A stretch of 64,000 bases of DNA from Kistimonas asteriae (GCF_018263925.1 NZ_JAEVHF010000001.1:1-64000); one strand, 5' to 3'; positions 10,149 to 20,055 are shown, counted from the stretch's first letter. The notes: generated by a model not told the origin, from the letters alone. Numbers and translations are program-made.

Positions 10149-11012
10149 TTACTCTTCAGACATCTGCTTGAGCCTGTTTAGTGCAAAAACCAGAATATCG
10201 TCATGTCTGCTTTTTTCTTGCCACAGGTTAGTCGAGCCTGTGTTTTTTAATAACTCACGAACATGAACAGCATTATACATACCCACATCCAACTCTCTTA
10301 TTTTCTGATACTCCTCGTCATCCATTTTTTGGTATTCCGTTGGCATAATGGCGATATTCACCCTTTTATTTGACTGTAATCTTGCCAGGTTATCTCCCGC
10401 ATCATTAACGGCCTCTTCACCAACAGTAAAATCAAAAACATAGTCTATTCCATTGCTCTGGAAATAATTTTCAAGGATCCCCAGCATTGCATTCATCGTT
10501 TCCATCAAAGCAAGGTTTCTTGATATGACGAGTTTTTTATCTCCCAATTGTTCTTTCGAGGGTATTATCTTTGAAAGCACATTATTACAATATTCCGCAT
10601 CACGCCGTCCTAATATATATAAACCGTTAACCGGCCGCTGATAAACTCTGCGTAGACATTCTTCCCTTGGCAGCATTAACTCTAAAAAGGCATTAGTCAT
10701 AAAACACTGCTGCCCTCGCGTCAATATCTTATGAGTTGACTCAGGATAATGCTTTAACAGGTGCTCAGCATACTGCAAGTTACCCAGAACAAATTCCCCA
10801 GCAATTTCCACCCCTTCTAGCCCGTCCTGACCCATAGCATTGGAGACAATATGCATATCTCTATCATGAATACTGACTTTGGGTAAGAAATCAACATCTG
10901 AACTCACAGTAAACTGTGGATTTTTAGCCAAATCAATTTCATTATGCTTCTGCTCAGACGCTCCTTTATCTCCAACCGTTATCATTGGATGTTTCAAACC
11001 AATATAATTCAT
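10149..11012 (-). CDS. hypothetical cytoplasmic protein, 287 aa
   Basis: I do not recognise this product. It is 287 residues, acidic, AT-rich relative to gdhA next door, and has no signal peptide or transmembrane helix. Mixed alpha/beta character is suggested by short hydrophobic strands (VNIAIMP, KLVISRN, NGLYILGRRD) alternating with charged helices. AAGGA lies about 10 bases upstream of ATG 11012. It lies alone between the VWA gene and gdhA. Its composition resembles the other orphan genes in the window (101, 13903, 48988), which may all be later acquisitions. Confidence 0.7.
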   Translation of the reverse strand: MNYIGLKHPMITVGDKGASEQKHNEIDLAKNPQFTVSSDVDFLPKVSIHDRDMHIVSNAMGQDGLEGVEIAGEFVLGNLQYAEHLLKHYPESTHKILTRGQQCFMTNAFLELMLPREECLRRVYQRPVNGLYILGRRDAEYCNNVLSKIIPSKEQLGDKKLVISRNLALMETMNAMLGILENYFQSNGIDYVFDFTVGEEAVNDAGDNLARLQSNKRVNIAIMPTEYQKMDDEEYQKIRELDVGMYNAVHVRELLKNTGSTNLWQEKSRHDDILVFALNRLKQMSEE

Positions 11013-11195
11013 CCCATCACCATCCTTGGACTTATGAAACCAATAGTAAAAAAACGATAACGTAAAAATACGTTTGTACCATTCTAATAAATCTACACCT
11101 ATTTCAGATTATCAGTCTATATATTGAAAATATATCGCCCTGCCCTGCATAAATACCGACAGGACAAGGCTTGCTACCGATATCCACTCAATTTA

Positions 11196-12557
11196 TCAGA
11201 TAACACCTAATGCAATCATCGCATCTGCCACTTTGGCAAAGCCGGCAATATTGGCGCCACGCTGATAATTGATCGTGTCACCATCGCGACCATACTGCAG
11301 CATACGGGCATGAATATCTTTCATGATGGTCTGCAAGCGACTATCGACTTCTTCACGGCTCCAGCTCAGGCGCATACTGTTCTGTGACATTTCCAGGCCA
11401 GAAACCGCAACACCACCCGCATTTGCCGCCTTCGCAGGTCCAAACATGATCCCTGCCTCGTGGAAGACTTTAACACCCGCCTCACGGGTCGGCATATTTG
11501 CCCCTTCAGCCACCAGCCGGCACCCATTACTGACAAGGTCACTGGCGTCGGGCGCATCAATCTCATTCTGGGTGGCGCAGGGGAAAGCCAACTCGGCAGA
11601 CACTTCCCAGGGACGCTTGTCCGCATGGTATTCAACACCATCGAACGCATCGGCATACTCTTCAATACGGCCGCGGCGCTCAAATTTCAGTGCCTTGATC
11701 CATTCCAGTTTTTCCGGTGTGATGCCCTGTTTGTCCAGAATGTAGCCGGAAGAATCAGAGAGCGTCAGTACCTTCGCGCCCTTCTGCAGCAATTTTTCTG
11801 CGGCATAGATCGCCACATTCCCCGAACCAGAAACGATTGCTGTCTTGCCATCCAGCCGTTCGCCTTTCACATCCAGCATATTTTCAGCCATATAGACGGC
11901 GCCATAGCCTGTCGCTTCAGGGCGAATCAGGGAGCCGCCGACAGCCAGATCCTTACCTGTCATCACCGGTGTCAGCTCGTTGGTCAGTCGCTTGAACTGG
12001 CCAAAGAGATAGCTGACCTCACGGCTGCCAACACCGATATCCCCGGCAGGAATATCCGTATGCGGGCCGATATAGCGGTAAAGGTGCGTCATGAACGCCT
12101 GACAAAAGTTCATGATTTCAAGGTCTGACTTCCCCTTGGGATTAAAGTCAGAACCACCTTTCGCGCCACCCATGGGCAGCCCGGTCAGACTGTTCTTGAA
12201 GGTTTGTTCAAAGGCAAGGAATTTCAGGGTATCCAGAGTGACATCCTTATGGAATCGTATCCCCCCCTTGTACGGTCCAATGCAGTTACAGTGCTGCACC
12301 CGATAACCCCGGTTGGTGCGGACATTATGTTCATCATCCACCCAGTTGACGCGGAAGGTAATGATTCGGTCAGGCTCCGTCAGGCGCTCCAACAGATCCA
12401 TGCGGCGATACCGCGCGTTAGCCTTCATGAAGGGCAGCACATCAGTGGCCAGTTCGTGAACCGCCTGGTAGAAATCTTCCTCGCCAGGGTTCCGGCGGGC
12501 AAAACCCGCCATAAAGCATTCCAGCACCTCTTCGGTGCTCATACGTTCAATGTCCAT
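11196..12557 (-). CDS. gdhA: NADP-specific glutamate dehydrogenase
   Basis: This 453-residue enzyme catalyses reductive amination of 2-oxoglutarate to glutamate in ammonia assimilation. The glutamate-binding segment PMGGAKGGSDFNPKGKSD holds Lys133, the AGDIGVGSREVSYLFGQ region follows, and the nucleotide-binding Rossmann motif is SGSGNVA near residue 245. Length and motifs match the hexameric bacterial NADP enzyme. ATG 12557 (MDIERMSTEEV) has a weak AGAG upstream. It appears monocistronic. Confidence 0.96.
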   Translation of the reverse strand: MDIERMSTEEVLECFMAGFARRNPGEEDFYQAVHELATDVLPFMKANARYRRMDLLERLTEPDRIITFRVNWVDDEHNVRTNRGYRVQHCNCIGPYKGGIRFHKDVTLDTLKFLAFEQTFKNSLTGLPMGGAKGGSDFNPKGKSDLEIMNFCQAFMTHLYRYIGPHTDIPAGDIGVGSREVSYLFGQFKRLTNELTPVMTGKDLAVGGSLIRPEATGYGAVYMAENMLDVKGERLDGKTAIVSGSGNVAIYAAEKLLQKGAKVLTLSDSSGYILDKQGITPEKLEWIKALKFERRGRIEEYADAFDGVEYHADKRPWEVSAELAFPCATQNEIDAPDASDLVSNGCRLVAEGANMPTREAGVKVFHEAGIMFGPAKAANAGGVAVSGLEMSQNSMRLSWSREEVDSRLQTIMKDIHARMLQYGRDGDTINYQRGANIAGFAKVADAMIALGVI

Positions 12558-12658
12558 GGATAGTCTCTGTTAAACGGTGAGAAAGGGTTGCTCCAAGAAT
12601 AGCAGTCAAGCGTCTGGTATTCGGTAATAAATAGTTATGCTTCTGTCATCCGTTGTAT

Positions 12659-13573
12659 TCAGCGAACGGCCATATCCCTGACCGCTGACACAATCGATTC
12701 CGTCAGATCAATCTGGTTGCTTTCGTGGCGGATGGTATTGCAGCTGATCACGGTATCAACATACCCTTCCTGCAGCGCCTGCATGGCCCGACCTGCAAAC
12801 AACGGATGAATGACGATACAGACAGCTGGCTTACAGTCATTCTCCTGCAGAAGTCGGGCAGCCTGTAGAATTGTGGAACCAGTAGAAACAATGTCGTCGA
12901 TCAGAACGGGGGTGTGATCGCGGTATTCAGCCAGCCTGGACGCCTGCTCTGCTGAGTCAGCAAGACCCACATTCACGTCGCGATCACCATAGCGCTCCTT
13001 CGCGAGCACCAGGTAGGGCGCACCACTGAGTTCAGCGACAGCTTTCACCCATTGTTCGCTCTCTTCATCAGGGCCAATCAACACCGGCTTTGCCACTTTT
13101 TTCATCATCCAGGGGGCAATGGCGTGACAGGCACTCAATGCTACCGACTCCAGTTGATAAAGCTCATTCAGTGAATGGAAACGATGCAAGTGGGGGTCGA
13201 CAGTGACCAGCCAGTCAAAGCAGGTTGACAGCATGTGAGCCACGTAGCGGGAAGTCACCGCCTCACCGGGAGAAAAACGGTCATCCTGGCGCATATAGGC
13301 CAGGTAAGGCGCCACCAGGCCAATTCTTCGGGCGCCCATTTCCCGAAGGTTTTCTACCAGGAATAACAGGCGCAGCAGTTTGGTGTCAGGATCATTCAAG
13401 GCGCACTGAATCACCACATCACGCCCCTGGCATTCACTGGGAACATTCAGCCAGGTTTCCCCATCAGGAAATTGCCGCCATTCCAGTTCACAGGCCTCAT
13501 AGTCGAGGCTGGACAGCATAGTTTCAAACAATGGACGATTATCATCCATTAAAACCAGCAGCGGCTTGCTCAT
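12659..13573 (-). CDS. ribose-phosphate pyrophosphokinase-like protein
   Basis: The 304-residue product resembles PRPP synthetase. Two phosphoribosyltransferase-type halves are visible, with the YMRQDDRFSPGEAVTSR segment near 95-110, the histidine-rich VDPHLHRFHS, the flexible loop LAKERYGDRDV and the ribose-5-phosphate loop LIDDIVSTGST near 225. It should make PRPP from ribose-5-phosphate and ATP. It is more divergent than the canonical enzyme of nucleotide synthesis, which normally sits beside ispE, so this is probably a second paralogue. I chose ATG 13573 (MSKPLLVLMDD), as the 81 upstream codons of the frame are hydrophobic and unlike the family. Confidence 0.85.
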   Translation of the reverse strand: MSKPLLVLMDDNRPLFETMLSSLDYEACELEWRQFPDGETWLNVPSECQGRDVVIQCALNDPDTKLLRLLFLVENLREMGARRIGLVAPYLAYMRQDDRFSPGEAVTSRYVAHMLSTCFDWLVTVDPHLHRFHSLNELYQLESVALSACHAIAPWMMKKVAKPVLIGPDEESEQWVKAVAELSGAPYLVLAKERYGDRDVNVGLADSAEQASRLAEYRDHTPVLIDDIVSTGSTILQAARLLQENDCKPAVCIVIHPLFAGRAMQALQEGYVDTVISCNTIRHESNQIDLTESIVSAVRDMAVR

Positions 13574-13902
13574 TACGGGGTTACACCTGTTGTTAGCAAT
13601 ATTAACTGGATAGGCAGAATGCCATGAGTCTAGGAAGAATCCCGCGCATGTAAATAGATGCAGATCAATGCCGAGGCAGGCAGCAAAACGTGATGATAAA
13701 AATATCCACCCTATAAGACCAAAGTCCAACAACCCCAAAAACAACCAACATTTCGATAAATAACAGTAACTTAAAGACACATACCAACATACTACCGTTT
13801 TGAACCTGCTAATCATTCAGCGGTCTAAATAGTAATAACAGCCACCAATCAACCTGTAAGCAATATATACATTCAGGCAGAACGGATTCCTTGGAGATAT
13901 TT

Positions 13903-16392
13903 ATGGCAAGTGTAAATAGTGACAGTCAGGTTTACCGACGCCCAAGCATGGGTGCGGATACAACGAATGAAGACGGTACGGCTTCGTTCAATGGAAGGCA
14001 AACTACTGAAACCACCGGTATTGCCTATATAAAGCAATGCTTACAAGATTTCGCAAGATGGTGGAGGGACTTACCTGGGCGCATACAAACTTTTTTTATC
14101 ACACACTGCCGATGCTGCGCATGCGATCCAGATAAAACCCTATTGATTGGCGATACTACGGGCAATGATGAATCAGACATACCAAGCGATAGACGAACAG
14201 ACAACAATGGAACAGCAGAAGTTATTGTCGACACCTCAGAAGACCCAAGTGACACAGTGTTTCACGACAGGCCTGATGCCCTAACAGATATTGAGCCAAC
14301 AGGGACATCAAACACCTCCAGCGTCACAGATTTACCATCTCCACTATCGCTGCCAAATCCAAAACCTGAAATCCCATCAACGAAGGGTGTGATCCGCGTA
14401 GAAGAGCATGACTTCCAGCTTGAAGCTGATGACGCTATGCCAGAAGACGTCATAAGAAGGCGGTCTGCAGCTTTAACTCTTCCCATGGACCATGATTCCT
14501 TGCCACAAAATCAGGAATGGGCTACTAACAAACCAACAGGTATAGTAAGACCTCACCAGCTATCAGTTAGGCTATCATTTCCCAGTACTGAAGGCGAAGC
14601 AACAATTAATGTAGTCAATACACCTGCCCCTAATACAGCAGCATTAACTGAAACACCTAAAACAGATGATTTAGAAGACAGTATTGATCCATACCGTAAA
14701 CAGGAACTGTTAACCGATCCCTCACTTGATAAGCGTAACCAAGATACAACGCACTCATCAATGACAGAAAATCATCTCGATGGTAGGTATCCTCCAACAG
14801 AACCGTCAAACCATGATACTCTTGCAATCCCTGATTATTATCCAGAGAAGTGTAATGGCATAGATAATTCAACCAGCAGCTCACATGATGAAATGCCTAT
14901 TTTCATGGACTCGGAGAGTCGGCCAATCGATTCATCTTCATCTAATAGCTCCGTTGATCAAACACCCTATCAACCCAATGAATCATGCTTACAGGAAGAT
15001 GCACAAACAGCATGGGCACCCGGTTTAATGCATATTGAAGAAGGTACAACAATAAGTCACCTCTCAATGGATGCTGCAAGCATTTTCTCTACATCAAGCA
15101 TTGATGCACAAGCGTTTAATGGCTATCGGAAGTTTACAGGCGGAGTTATGCGAAGCCTTACACTGCCTCATGAATGGCAAAAGCCTCATCTCTTATTAAG
15201 ACGAACGGTAAGCGCTTCTGATCTGACTCTCTTTGATAGCGATAGAGATGATGACTACAGCGTTTGTTCAGAAACAGACATGGAGGCCATAGACAGGCTG
15301 AATGACGTTGAAGAAATGCTAGAAATGGAAAGTACTTTATCAGGCTCCTGTACTACGCTTTCGCCGGAGTCACTTTCTTCACGTCATAGTTCTCTTGGGG
15401 CTACCATTGGAGCAGCGGCCATGACACCGCCAAAACCTGAAGTTTCCTATGACCGTAATTCGGAAGCTTATCTTCATATGGTGCGCATCTTCGTTTACAT
15501 GCTAAACCTAACAGGCAAAATAGATCCAAAGAAAGCAGATAAAATAAGTATGAGTGATTACGAAGGTATCAATCCTTTTGAAAAAGGCACGACAAGAATA
15601 AAAAAAGAATACATTTGGAAACTGAGGCGTGACGGTCAAGCTTTTTCAAAAATGAGTAAAGCAGCCACTTTCATAAGGGAGTCATTACAACAAGCACAAC
15701 AGAATTTAGAGCTATACAATTTACTAAAAAAAACTAAAACACTACAAGAAATCAATGCCGAACATCCATTTCCCCGCCTTATTAGCGATCAAACAGATGA
15801 GGGAATGAGGATAATAGAAGAAGAAAGACAGAGAGAAGTCCATACTACTTCCAGAGAGCGCTTGGTTGCAGAAAACGTTCCGGCAACCGAAGATGACCTT
15901 AATCTCAATAGACACATTGTTGGCTGGTTAATTAAAGACTCTGTAGAAATCATTCTTCTTGATTTTATTGACCATTTAATTGAAGAAAGCAAACGACTAA
16001 AAAATGAAGACAAAGTTATGAACAGGCTACGTGGCGGCAACTTCAGTCTAGAAGCAGCAAAAGAGAACTGTATATTGGAGCTTGAATTTAAAGCGCTCGA
16101 AGACTTAATGGCAAATGAAAAAATGACTGAAGATGAAGTCAACCATGCCATACAAAGAACAATAGAACTGATGAATCAAATAGAACTATTTTGCCAAAAA
16201 TACAAGACGAAAAAGCTACCCAGCAAGTTCAAAGAAAAACTCCGTAACAAAACACCGGGACAAATGACACTACCCGCATTAAGAGATGTGTTAGAGGTAT
16301 TCGAGGCAAGAAAAAACATACTATTAAAAGCCCAGAAAACAGCGACAGATGATGTCAAATCGAGTGAGCAGTCTAAGACAAAATTTGATTAA
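13903..16392 (+). CDS. large hypothetical protein, disordered N-terminus and helical C-terminus, 829 aa
   Basis: I cannot assign a function. The first 500 or so residues are rich in Ser, Thr, Pro, Asp and Glu and look mostly disordered, with a short hydrophobic/Cys patch (THCRCCACD) near residue 70. The last 300 residues are dense charged helix (for example NAEHPFPRLISDQTDEGMRI). There is no signal peptide. ATG 13903 has TTGGAG six bases upstream; a TTG at 13891 would add four residues. The gene ends 20 bases inside the convergent cobB. AT-rich composition and domain style suggest a translocated effector or surface scaffold; this is inference. Confidence 0.8.
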   Translation: MASVNSDSQVYRRPSMGADTTNEDGTASFNGRQTTETTGIAYIKQCLQDFARWWRDLPGRIQTFFITHCRCCACDPDKTLLIGDTTGNDESDIPSDRRTDNNGTAEVIVDTSEDPSDTVFHDRPDALTDIEPTGTSNTSSVTDLPSPLSLPNPKPEIPSTKGVIRVEEHDFQLEADDAMPEDVIRRRSAALTLPMDHDSLPQNQEWATNKPTGIVRPHQLSVRLSFPSTEGEATINVVNTPAPNTAALTETPKTDDLEDSIDPYRKQELLTDPSLDKRNQDTTHSSMTENHLDGRYPPTEPSNHDTLAIPDYYPEKCNGIDNSTSSSHDEMPIFMDSESRPIDSSSSNSSVDQTPYQPNESCLQEDAQTAWAPGLMHIEEGTTISHLSMDAASIFSTSSIDAQAFNGYRKFTGGVMRSLTLPHEWQKPHLLLRRTVSASDLTLFDSDRDDDYSVCSETDMEAIDRLNDVEEMLEMESTLSGSCTTLSPESLSSRHSSLGATIGAAAMTPPKPEVSYDRNSEAYLHMVRIFVYMLNLTGKIDPKKADKISMSDYEGINPFEKGTTRIKKEYIWKLRRDGQAFSKMSKAATFIRESLQQAQQNLELYNLLKKTKTLQEINAEHPFPRLISDQTDEGMRIIEEERQREVHTTSRERLVAENVPATEDDLNLNRHIVGWLIKDSVEIILLDFIDHLIEESKRLKNEDKVMNRLRGGNFSLEAAKENCILELEFKALEDLMANEKMTEDEVNHAIQRTIELMNQIELFCQKYKTKKLPSKFKEKLRNKTPGQMTLPALRDVLEVFEARKNILLKAQKTATDDVKSSEQSKTKFD

Positions 16393-17074
16393 TCAATAAG
16401 GGCACTGTCACGGTTGCAGCGCTCATAAGCTGCTGATCATACAATGACGAGTTATCAGCCTCATCCAAGTTTAGCAAAATGGTTTTTGCTCCGTTTTGTT
16501 TTGCCTCAAGGACAAATCCCGCTGCCGGATACACATTGCCGGATGTGCCAATGGCAACAAAAAGATCGCAGTCAGCCAGCGCTTCATAGATCGTATCCAT
16601 ATACAGCGGCATTTCATTGAACCAGACAATGTGGGGCCGCAGGTTACCCGGTGCCCCGCAACAGCGGCAACGCGATTCTGGCAGTATATCTCCATCCTGC
16701 GGTTCAACCTCACCGGTTACCACACAACGAGCCATCCGTAATTCACCGTGCATATGCAGCAGATTTTTTGACCCGGCCCGTTCATGGAGATCATCCACAT
16801 TCTGGGTCACCAACAGAAACCGGCCATCAAAACGCTGCTCAAACTCAGCCAGTGCCCGGTGCGCTGCATTGGGCTCGACACAGGCCAATTGCCGTCGGCG
16901 CTGATTATAAAAATCCTGCACCAGGGCGGGATTGCGGACGAACCCTTCCGGTGTCGCCACGTCTTCAATCCGGTGATCTTCCCACAGGCCGTCACTGGCC
17001 CGAAAGGTTCGCAGCCCTGATTCCGCTGATATGCCAGCCCCCGTCAACACGACCACCGAATGGTATCCCACCAT
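16373..17074 (-). CDS. cobB: NAD-dependent protein deacylase (sirtuin)
   Basis: The 233-residue class III sirtuin removes acyl groups from protein lysines using NAD+. The Rossmann motif TGAGIS is at 11-16, TQNVD at 90-94 and the catalytic His109 in HMHGE. Tyr56 and Arg59 (FYNQRRR) match the pair that gives CobB/SIRT5-type enzymes preference for succinyl or malonyl lysine. The zinc site is C117 with C136, C138 and C139, as in E. coli CobB. A Shine-Dalgarno-like TGGAAG precedes ATG 17074. Its 3' end overlaps the convergent orphan by 20 bases, and the DUF4139 gene ends 13 bases upstream, so the two are probably co-transcribed. Confidence 0.93.
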   Translation of the reverse strand: MVGYHSVVVLTGAGISAESGLRTFRASDGLWEDHRIEDVATPEGFVRNPALVQDFYNQRRRQLACVEPNAAHRALAEFEQRFDGRFLLVTQNVDDLHERAGSKNLLHMHGELRMARCVVTGEVEPQDGDILPESRCRCCGAPGNLRPHIVWFNEMPLYMDTIYEALADCDLFVAIGTSGNVYPAAGFVLEAKQNGAKTILLNLDEADNSSLYDQQLMSAATVTVPLLINQILS

Positions 17075-17087
17075 CGTGTGCTTCCAC

Positions 17088-18470
17088 TTATTGTTTCCGT
17101 TGATAGACCGTAGAGAAAAACACTTTTTTCTCGCTGTCCGCCGACAGGTTGACCGTCAGTGCTCCATCATCCGCAAGTTCAACCCCCTTGAGCTGGTCGA
17201 CCCGCAACAGGTCACGGTCCTCATCCATGATCCGCAGCTGCACCATCTCTTTCTTCCGGTTTCGGATCACCAGCTGCCATGAAACAATCAACTGGTTGAC
17301 CTGTTGGCGCACATCCAGACGGCTGCGCTCAACTTCTACGGTGTAGGCCTCGCCCTGCCCCAGTAACACCTGCGAACCGGCTGCAGACTGATCCATCACG
17401 CTTTCACCGGTCATGAACAGCCGACCGTTGTTGTCTTCCTCAAACACACGCACTCTGCCAGCCGGCAGGTCTGCGGGTGCTGTGAATCGAATCATCTGGG
17501 TCGGATGCCCCTGCACCGGTCGGTTGCCAGGCTGGGACTGCCCATAAAAACGATATTGGTAATAATGTCCGCCTTTCAAATCATCGATGACCGACAACCG
17601 GATTTTCTGCCGACTGCGGGGGGGCAGATTATGGTGTCCCGGTACAGCAGTGAAATACAGGTCCCCTCTGCGCTGCGACTGGTTGTCCATCTCTGCCATG
17701 CCGGCCGCATAGCTCCGCGCCATCATCACCTGCGGCACCGCACCGGTATCACCGGATGCCAACTGAATCGCCGCATGACGGTAATCACTGTCAGAGTTGT
17801 TGGCCAGCAGGGCGTCATGAATCAACGTCATGCCTTTGCCCTCGCTGTCTGTAATCAACTGATACCAGGTCTGATAGCCCAGGTTCTGATTGATATACGA
17901 CAATGAAACCGAGCTGGCCGGTTTTTCAAGGCTGAAATCAGCCATCAGGGGAGGCGCCAGGCGCTGACTACCCAGGGGACCACGGTCAAGACTGCGGATC
18001 ATGACGTCACTATCCGCTGAAAACACTTCCTGACGCCCCGATGCCCATTGCAGGATACCGGTGCCATTACGCCAGTAGACCAGCCGCCCCTTGCTGGGCG
18101 CTTCAACGCCGTTGCGATACACCTCAACCTCATTGCCCAGCATGCCGGCAATCAACTGCTCACGGTTGTCCGGCGGCTGAAGCCAGCTAATGCTGTCCGC
18201 ATACTGATCACCGCGTTTGCTTTCCGTCCACAATTGCAGACTGTCCATTTGCCAGGAATGGTAATCAGGCCGCAAAGACAGTTGACTCTGCCCCTCAGGC
18301 AGCTGGGCGGGCACCTTTTGCTCAACGACGCCTTGGTCGGTATAGAGCATCAGCTGGGTTTCCGTGTTATCAACACCGGGTTCCAGATTGATGGGATCCG
18401 CTGCCATAACACTGCCCGATATCAAAATGGCAGCCGCCAGTAGAGTGGGTGAGGTTTCACGACAAGCCAT
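17088..18470 (-). CDS. DUF4139-domain exported protein
   Basis: The 460-residue protein has an N-terminal signal peptide (hydrophobic LLAAAILISGSVMA, cleavage before ADPINLE) and a DUF4139-type C-terminal beta-rich region, recognisable from the SVSLSYINQNLGYQTWYQL segment and the closing TVYQRKQ. The family is found in envelope proteins of unknown role, sometimes called mucoidy-inhibitor-like. ATG 18470 follows GGGAAC. It is transcribed toward cobB with a 13-base gap. Confidence 0.75.
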   Translation of the reverse strand: MACRETSPTLLAAAILISGSVMAADPINLEPGVDNTETQLMLYTDQGVVEQKVPAQLPEGQSQLSLRPDYHSWQMDSLQLWTESKRGDQYADSISWLQPPDNREQLIAGMLGNEVEVYRNGVEAPSKGRLVYWRNGTGILQWASGRQEVFSADSDVMIRSLDRGPLGSQRLAPPLMADFSLEKPASSVSLSYINQNLGYQTWYQLITDSEGKGMTLIHDALLANNSDSDYRHAAIQLASGDTGAVPQVMMARSYAAGMAEMDNQSQRRGDLYFTAVPGHHNLPPRSRQKIRLSVIDDLKGGHYYQYRFYGQSQPGNRPVQGHPTQMIRFTAPADLPAGRVRVFEEDNNGRLFMTGESVMDQSAAGSQVLLGQGEAYTVEVERSRLDVRQQVNQLIVSWQLVIRNRKKEMVQLRIMDEDRDLLRVDQLKGVELADDGALTVNLSADSEKKVFFSTVYQRKQ

Positions 18471-18657
18471 AAGAAGTTCCCGCTAATGAACAACCTCTGC
18501 AAGTATCCGCTTCCATACTGATTACCGCAACTACCCGAACCTATAACCGAAACCACCACAGATTCAGCCGTAATCCCCTGCAAAAAACAACACTACGTGA
18601 CGGCCTTGTCAGTAATCGTCGGAACCCTGATTGTTTATCAACCCCTGATCCATTAGG

Positions 18658-19392
18658 ATGCCCGGTTTTACACAAATCATACCAATACTGATGGAAAGCA
18701 ACGTTCGTTCACCGGGCAACACAACAGGAATCCTGGCCACAGTGCCGGAGCATACCCTGTGGATTCTGGTTGCCCTGCACATACTGGTAATCTCTGCCAG
18801 CAACTACCTGGTACAGCTGCCTTTTACCCTGTTTGGCTTCCACGTCACCTGGGGCGCTTTCACTTTCCCGCTGGTCTATGTTGCCACCGACCTGACCGTT
18901 CGGGTCTACGGCGCGCACCTGGCACGACGCATTATTGCCCGTGTCATGCTTCCTGCACTGCTGGTGTCGTATGCGATCTCGGTGATGTTCCATGAAGGCA
19001 CCTTCCAGGGGCTGGGCACACTGACCGAGCTCAACCTGTTTGTGGCGCGTATCGCCTTTGCCAGCTTTTCCGCTTATATGGTGGGTCAGTTGCTGGATGT
19101 CACCGTTTTCAACCGCCTGCGCCGACTCAAAGCCTGGTGGGTGGCGCCAACGGCATCGTCTTTTATCGGTAATGCACTGGATACTGTCGTCTTCTTTGCC
19201 GTGGCGTTTTACAACAGCAGTGATACCTTCATGGCCACACACTGGGTCGAGATTGCCTGGGTGGATTTTGGCTTCAAGATGCTGATTTCAGGGGTGCTGA
19301 TGCTCCCGCTCTATGGCGTCATCCTGTCGACCCTGCAGCGCTATATCACCATGGCACCCGCCCAGAAAGCGCCCTCACTCAACAATATCTGA
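18658..19392 (+). CDS. yhhQ: queuosine precursor transporter, YhhQ/VUT family
   Basis: This is a 244-residue inner-membrane protein with about six helices. Its family signature is WGAFTFPLVYVATDLTVRVYG, followed by GNALDTVVFFAVAFY. YhhQ imports 7-cyano-7-deazaguanine or the related base for tRNA queuosine modification. Start choice is uncertain: ATG 18658 has an AGG immediately before it, and ATG 18691 (MESNVRSP) would shorten the N-terminus by 11 residues. I looked for a preQ1 riboswitch upstream and saw none. No other queuosine genes are adjacent. Confidence 0.88.
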   Translation: MPGFTQIIPILMESNVRSPGNTTGILATVPEHTLWILVALHILVISASNYLVQLPFTLFGFHVTWGAFTFPLVYVATDLTVRVYGAHLARRIIARVMLPALLVSYAISVMFHEGTFQGLGTLTELNLFVARIAFASFSAYMVGQLLDVTVFNRLRRLKAWWVAPTASSFIGNALDTVVFFAVAFYNSSDTFMATHWVEIAWVDFGFKMLISGVLMLPLYGVILSTLQRYITMAPAQKAPSLNNI

Positions 19393-19592
19393 TCCATTGT
19401 CTGCATGGACAGGTGCATGAAACCTGTCCATGGGCGCACTTCACCCAATCAAATAAAACTATCCCGATCATTAATAGCATTGATTGGGATTATCAGCGCG
19501 CGCTCTCCATACTGACCGTAAACCCACGCAAACAGACTCCGGCCTGATAGATCAACCGGGTACAGGGTTACGATTCACCAAGGAGAGACACG

Positions 19593-20009
19593 ATGATTCC
19601 TGCCATCAAAGTGAAGGACTATATGCAGACCAGCATTGCGTCTGTATCACCGGACGCTACGCTGTCACAGGTGCTGGATGCCTTCATGCATAACGATTCC
19701 GCCGCACTGCCCGTCAGCAACGCCACCGGCCAGCTACTGGGCGTGATCACCGAGCAATCCGTACTGGAACGGGCGATGCTGGCCAGCTACCACTGTGACC
19801 TGAATCTTCAGGCGATGGATATCATGGTTACTCCTGAGACCAACGTATCCTCGGAAACGGATATTCTGATGCTGGCAACCACCTTAAAGCATCAGCCTGA
19901 AACCACCACATTTGCTGTCGTTGACAATGGCCGCGTGAGTGGCATGATCCGACGGAAGGATATTCTCAAGGCGCTGGCGGCCGGTACCGCAGCCTGCACC
20001 CGACACTAA
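19593..20009 (+). CDS. CBS-domain pair protein
   Basis: The 138-residue protein consists of two CBS repeats: about 8-60 (VKDYMQTSIASVSPDATLSQ) and 75-130 (AMDIMVTPETNVSSETD), each ending with a conserved GVI/GMI segment. Such stand-alone CBS modules bind adenine nucleotides and act as regulators. An excellent AAGGAGAG precedes ATG 19593. It ends at a bidirectional terminator shared with the convergent membrane gene. Confidence 0.88.
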   Translation: MIPAIKVKDYMQTSIASVSPDATLSQVLDAFMHNDSAALPVSNATGQLLGVITEQSVLERAMLASYHCDLNLQAMDIMVTPETNVSSETDILMLATTLKHQPETTTFAVVDNGRVSGMIRRKDILKALAAGTAACTRH

Positions 20010-20023
20010 GAATCCATGAAAAG

Positions 20024-20050
20024 AAAAAGGCAGCGAATGCTGCCTTTTTT
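20024..20050. terminator. bidirectional rho-independent terminator
   Basis: Stem AAAAAGGCAGC (20024-20034) pairs with GCTGCCTTTTT (20039-20049) around a GAAT loop, with a T-run on the plus strand and an A-run that serves the minus strand. It separates the convergent CBS gene and the GATE-domain gene. Confidence 0.9.
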
Positions 20051-20055
20051 GCTGA

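Noticed and set aside
12659..13816. N-terminal 81-residue extension of the PRPP-synthetase-like gene
   Set aside because: The extension is hydrophobic and cysteine-rich with no family similarity; the conserved protein begins at ATG 13573.
14025..14255. Minus-strand ORFs within the 829-residue orphan
   Set aside because: Shadows of the long plus-strand frame, without ribosome-binding sites.
13903..16392. Phosphotyrosine-motif effector signature in the 829-residue orphan
   Set aside because: I scanned its tyrosines for YxxP, YEEI and YxxM clustering as seen at 63.4 kb; they are scattered and do not form such an array.
18600..18660. preQ1 riboswitch before yhhQ
   Set aside because: I looked for the AGAGGTTCTAGC-type aptamer core and the A-rich tail and found neither.
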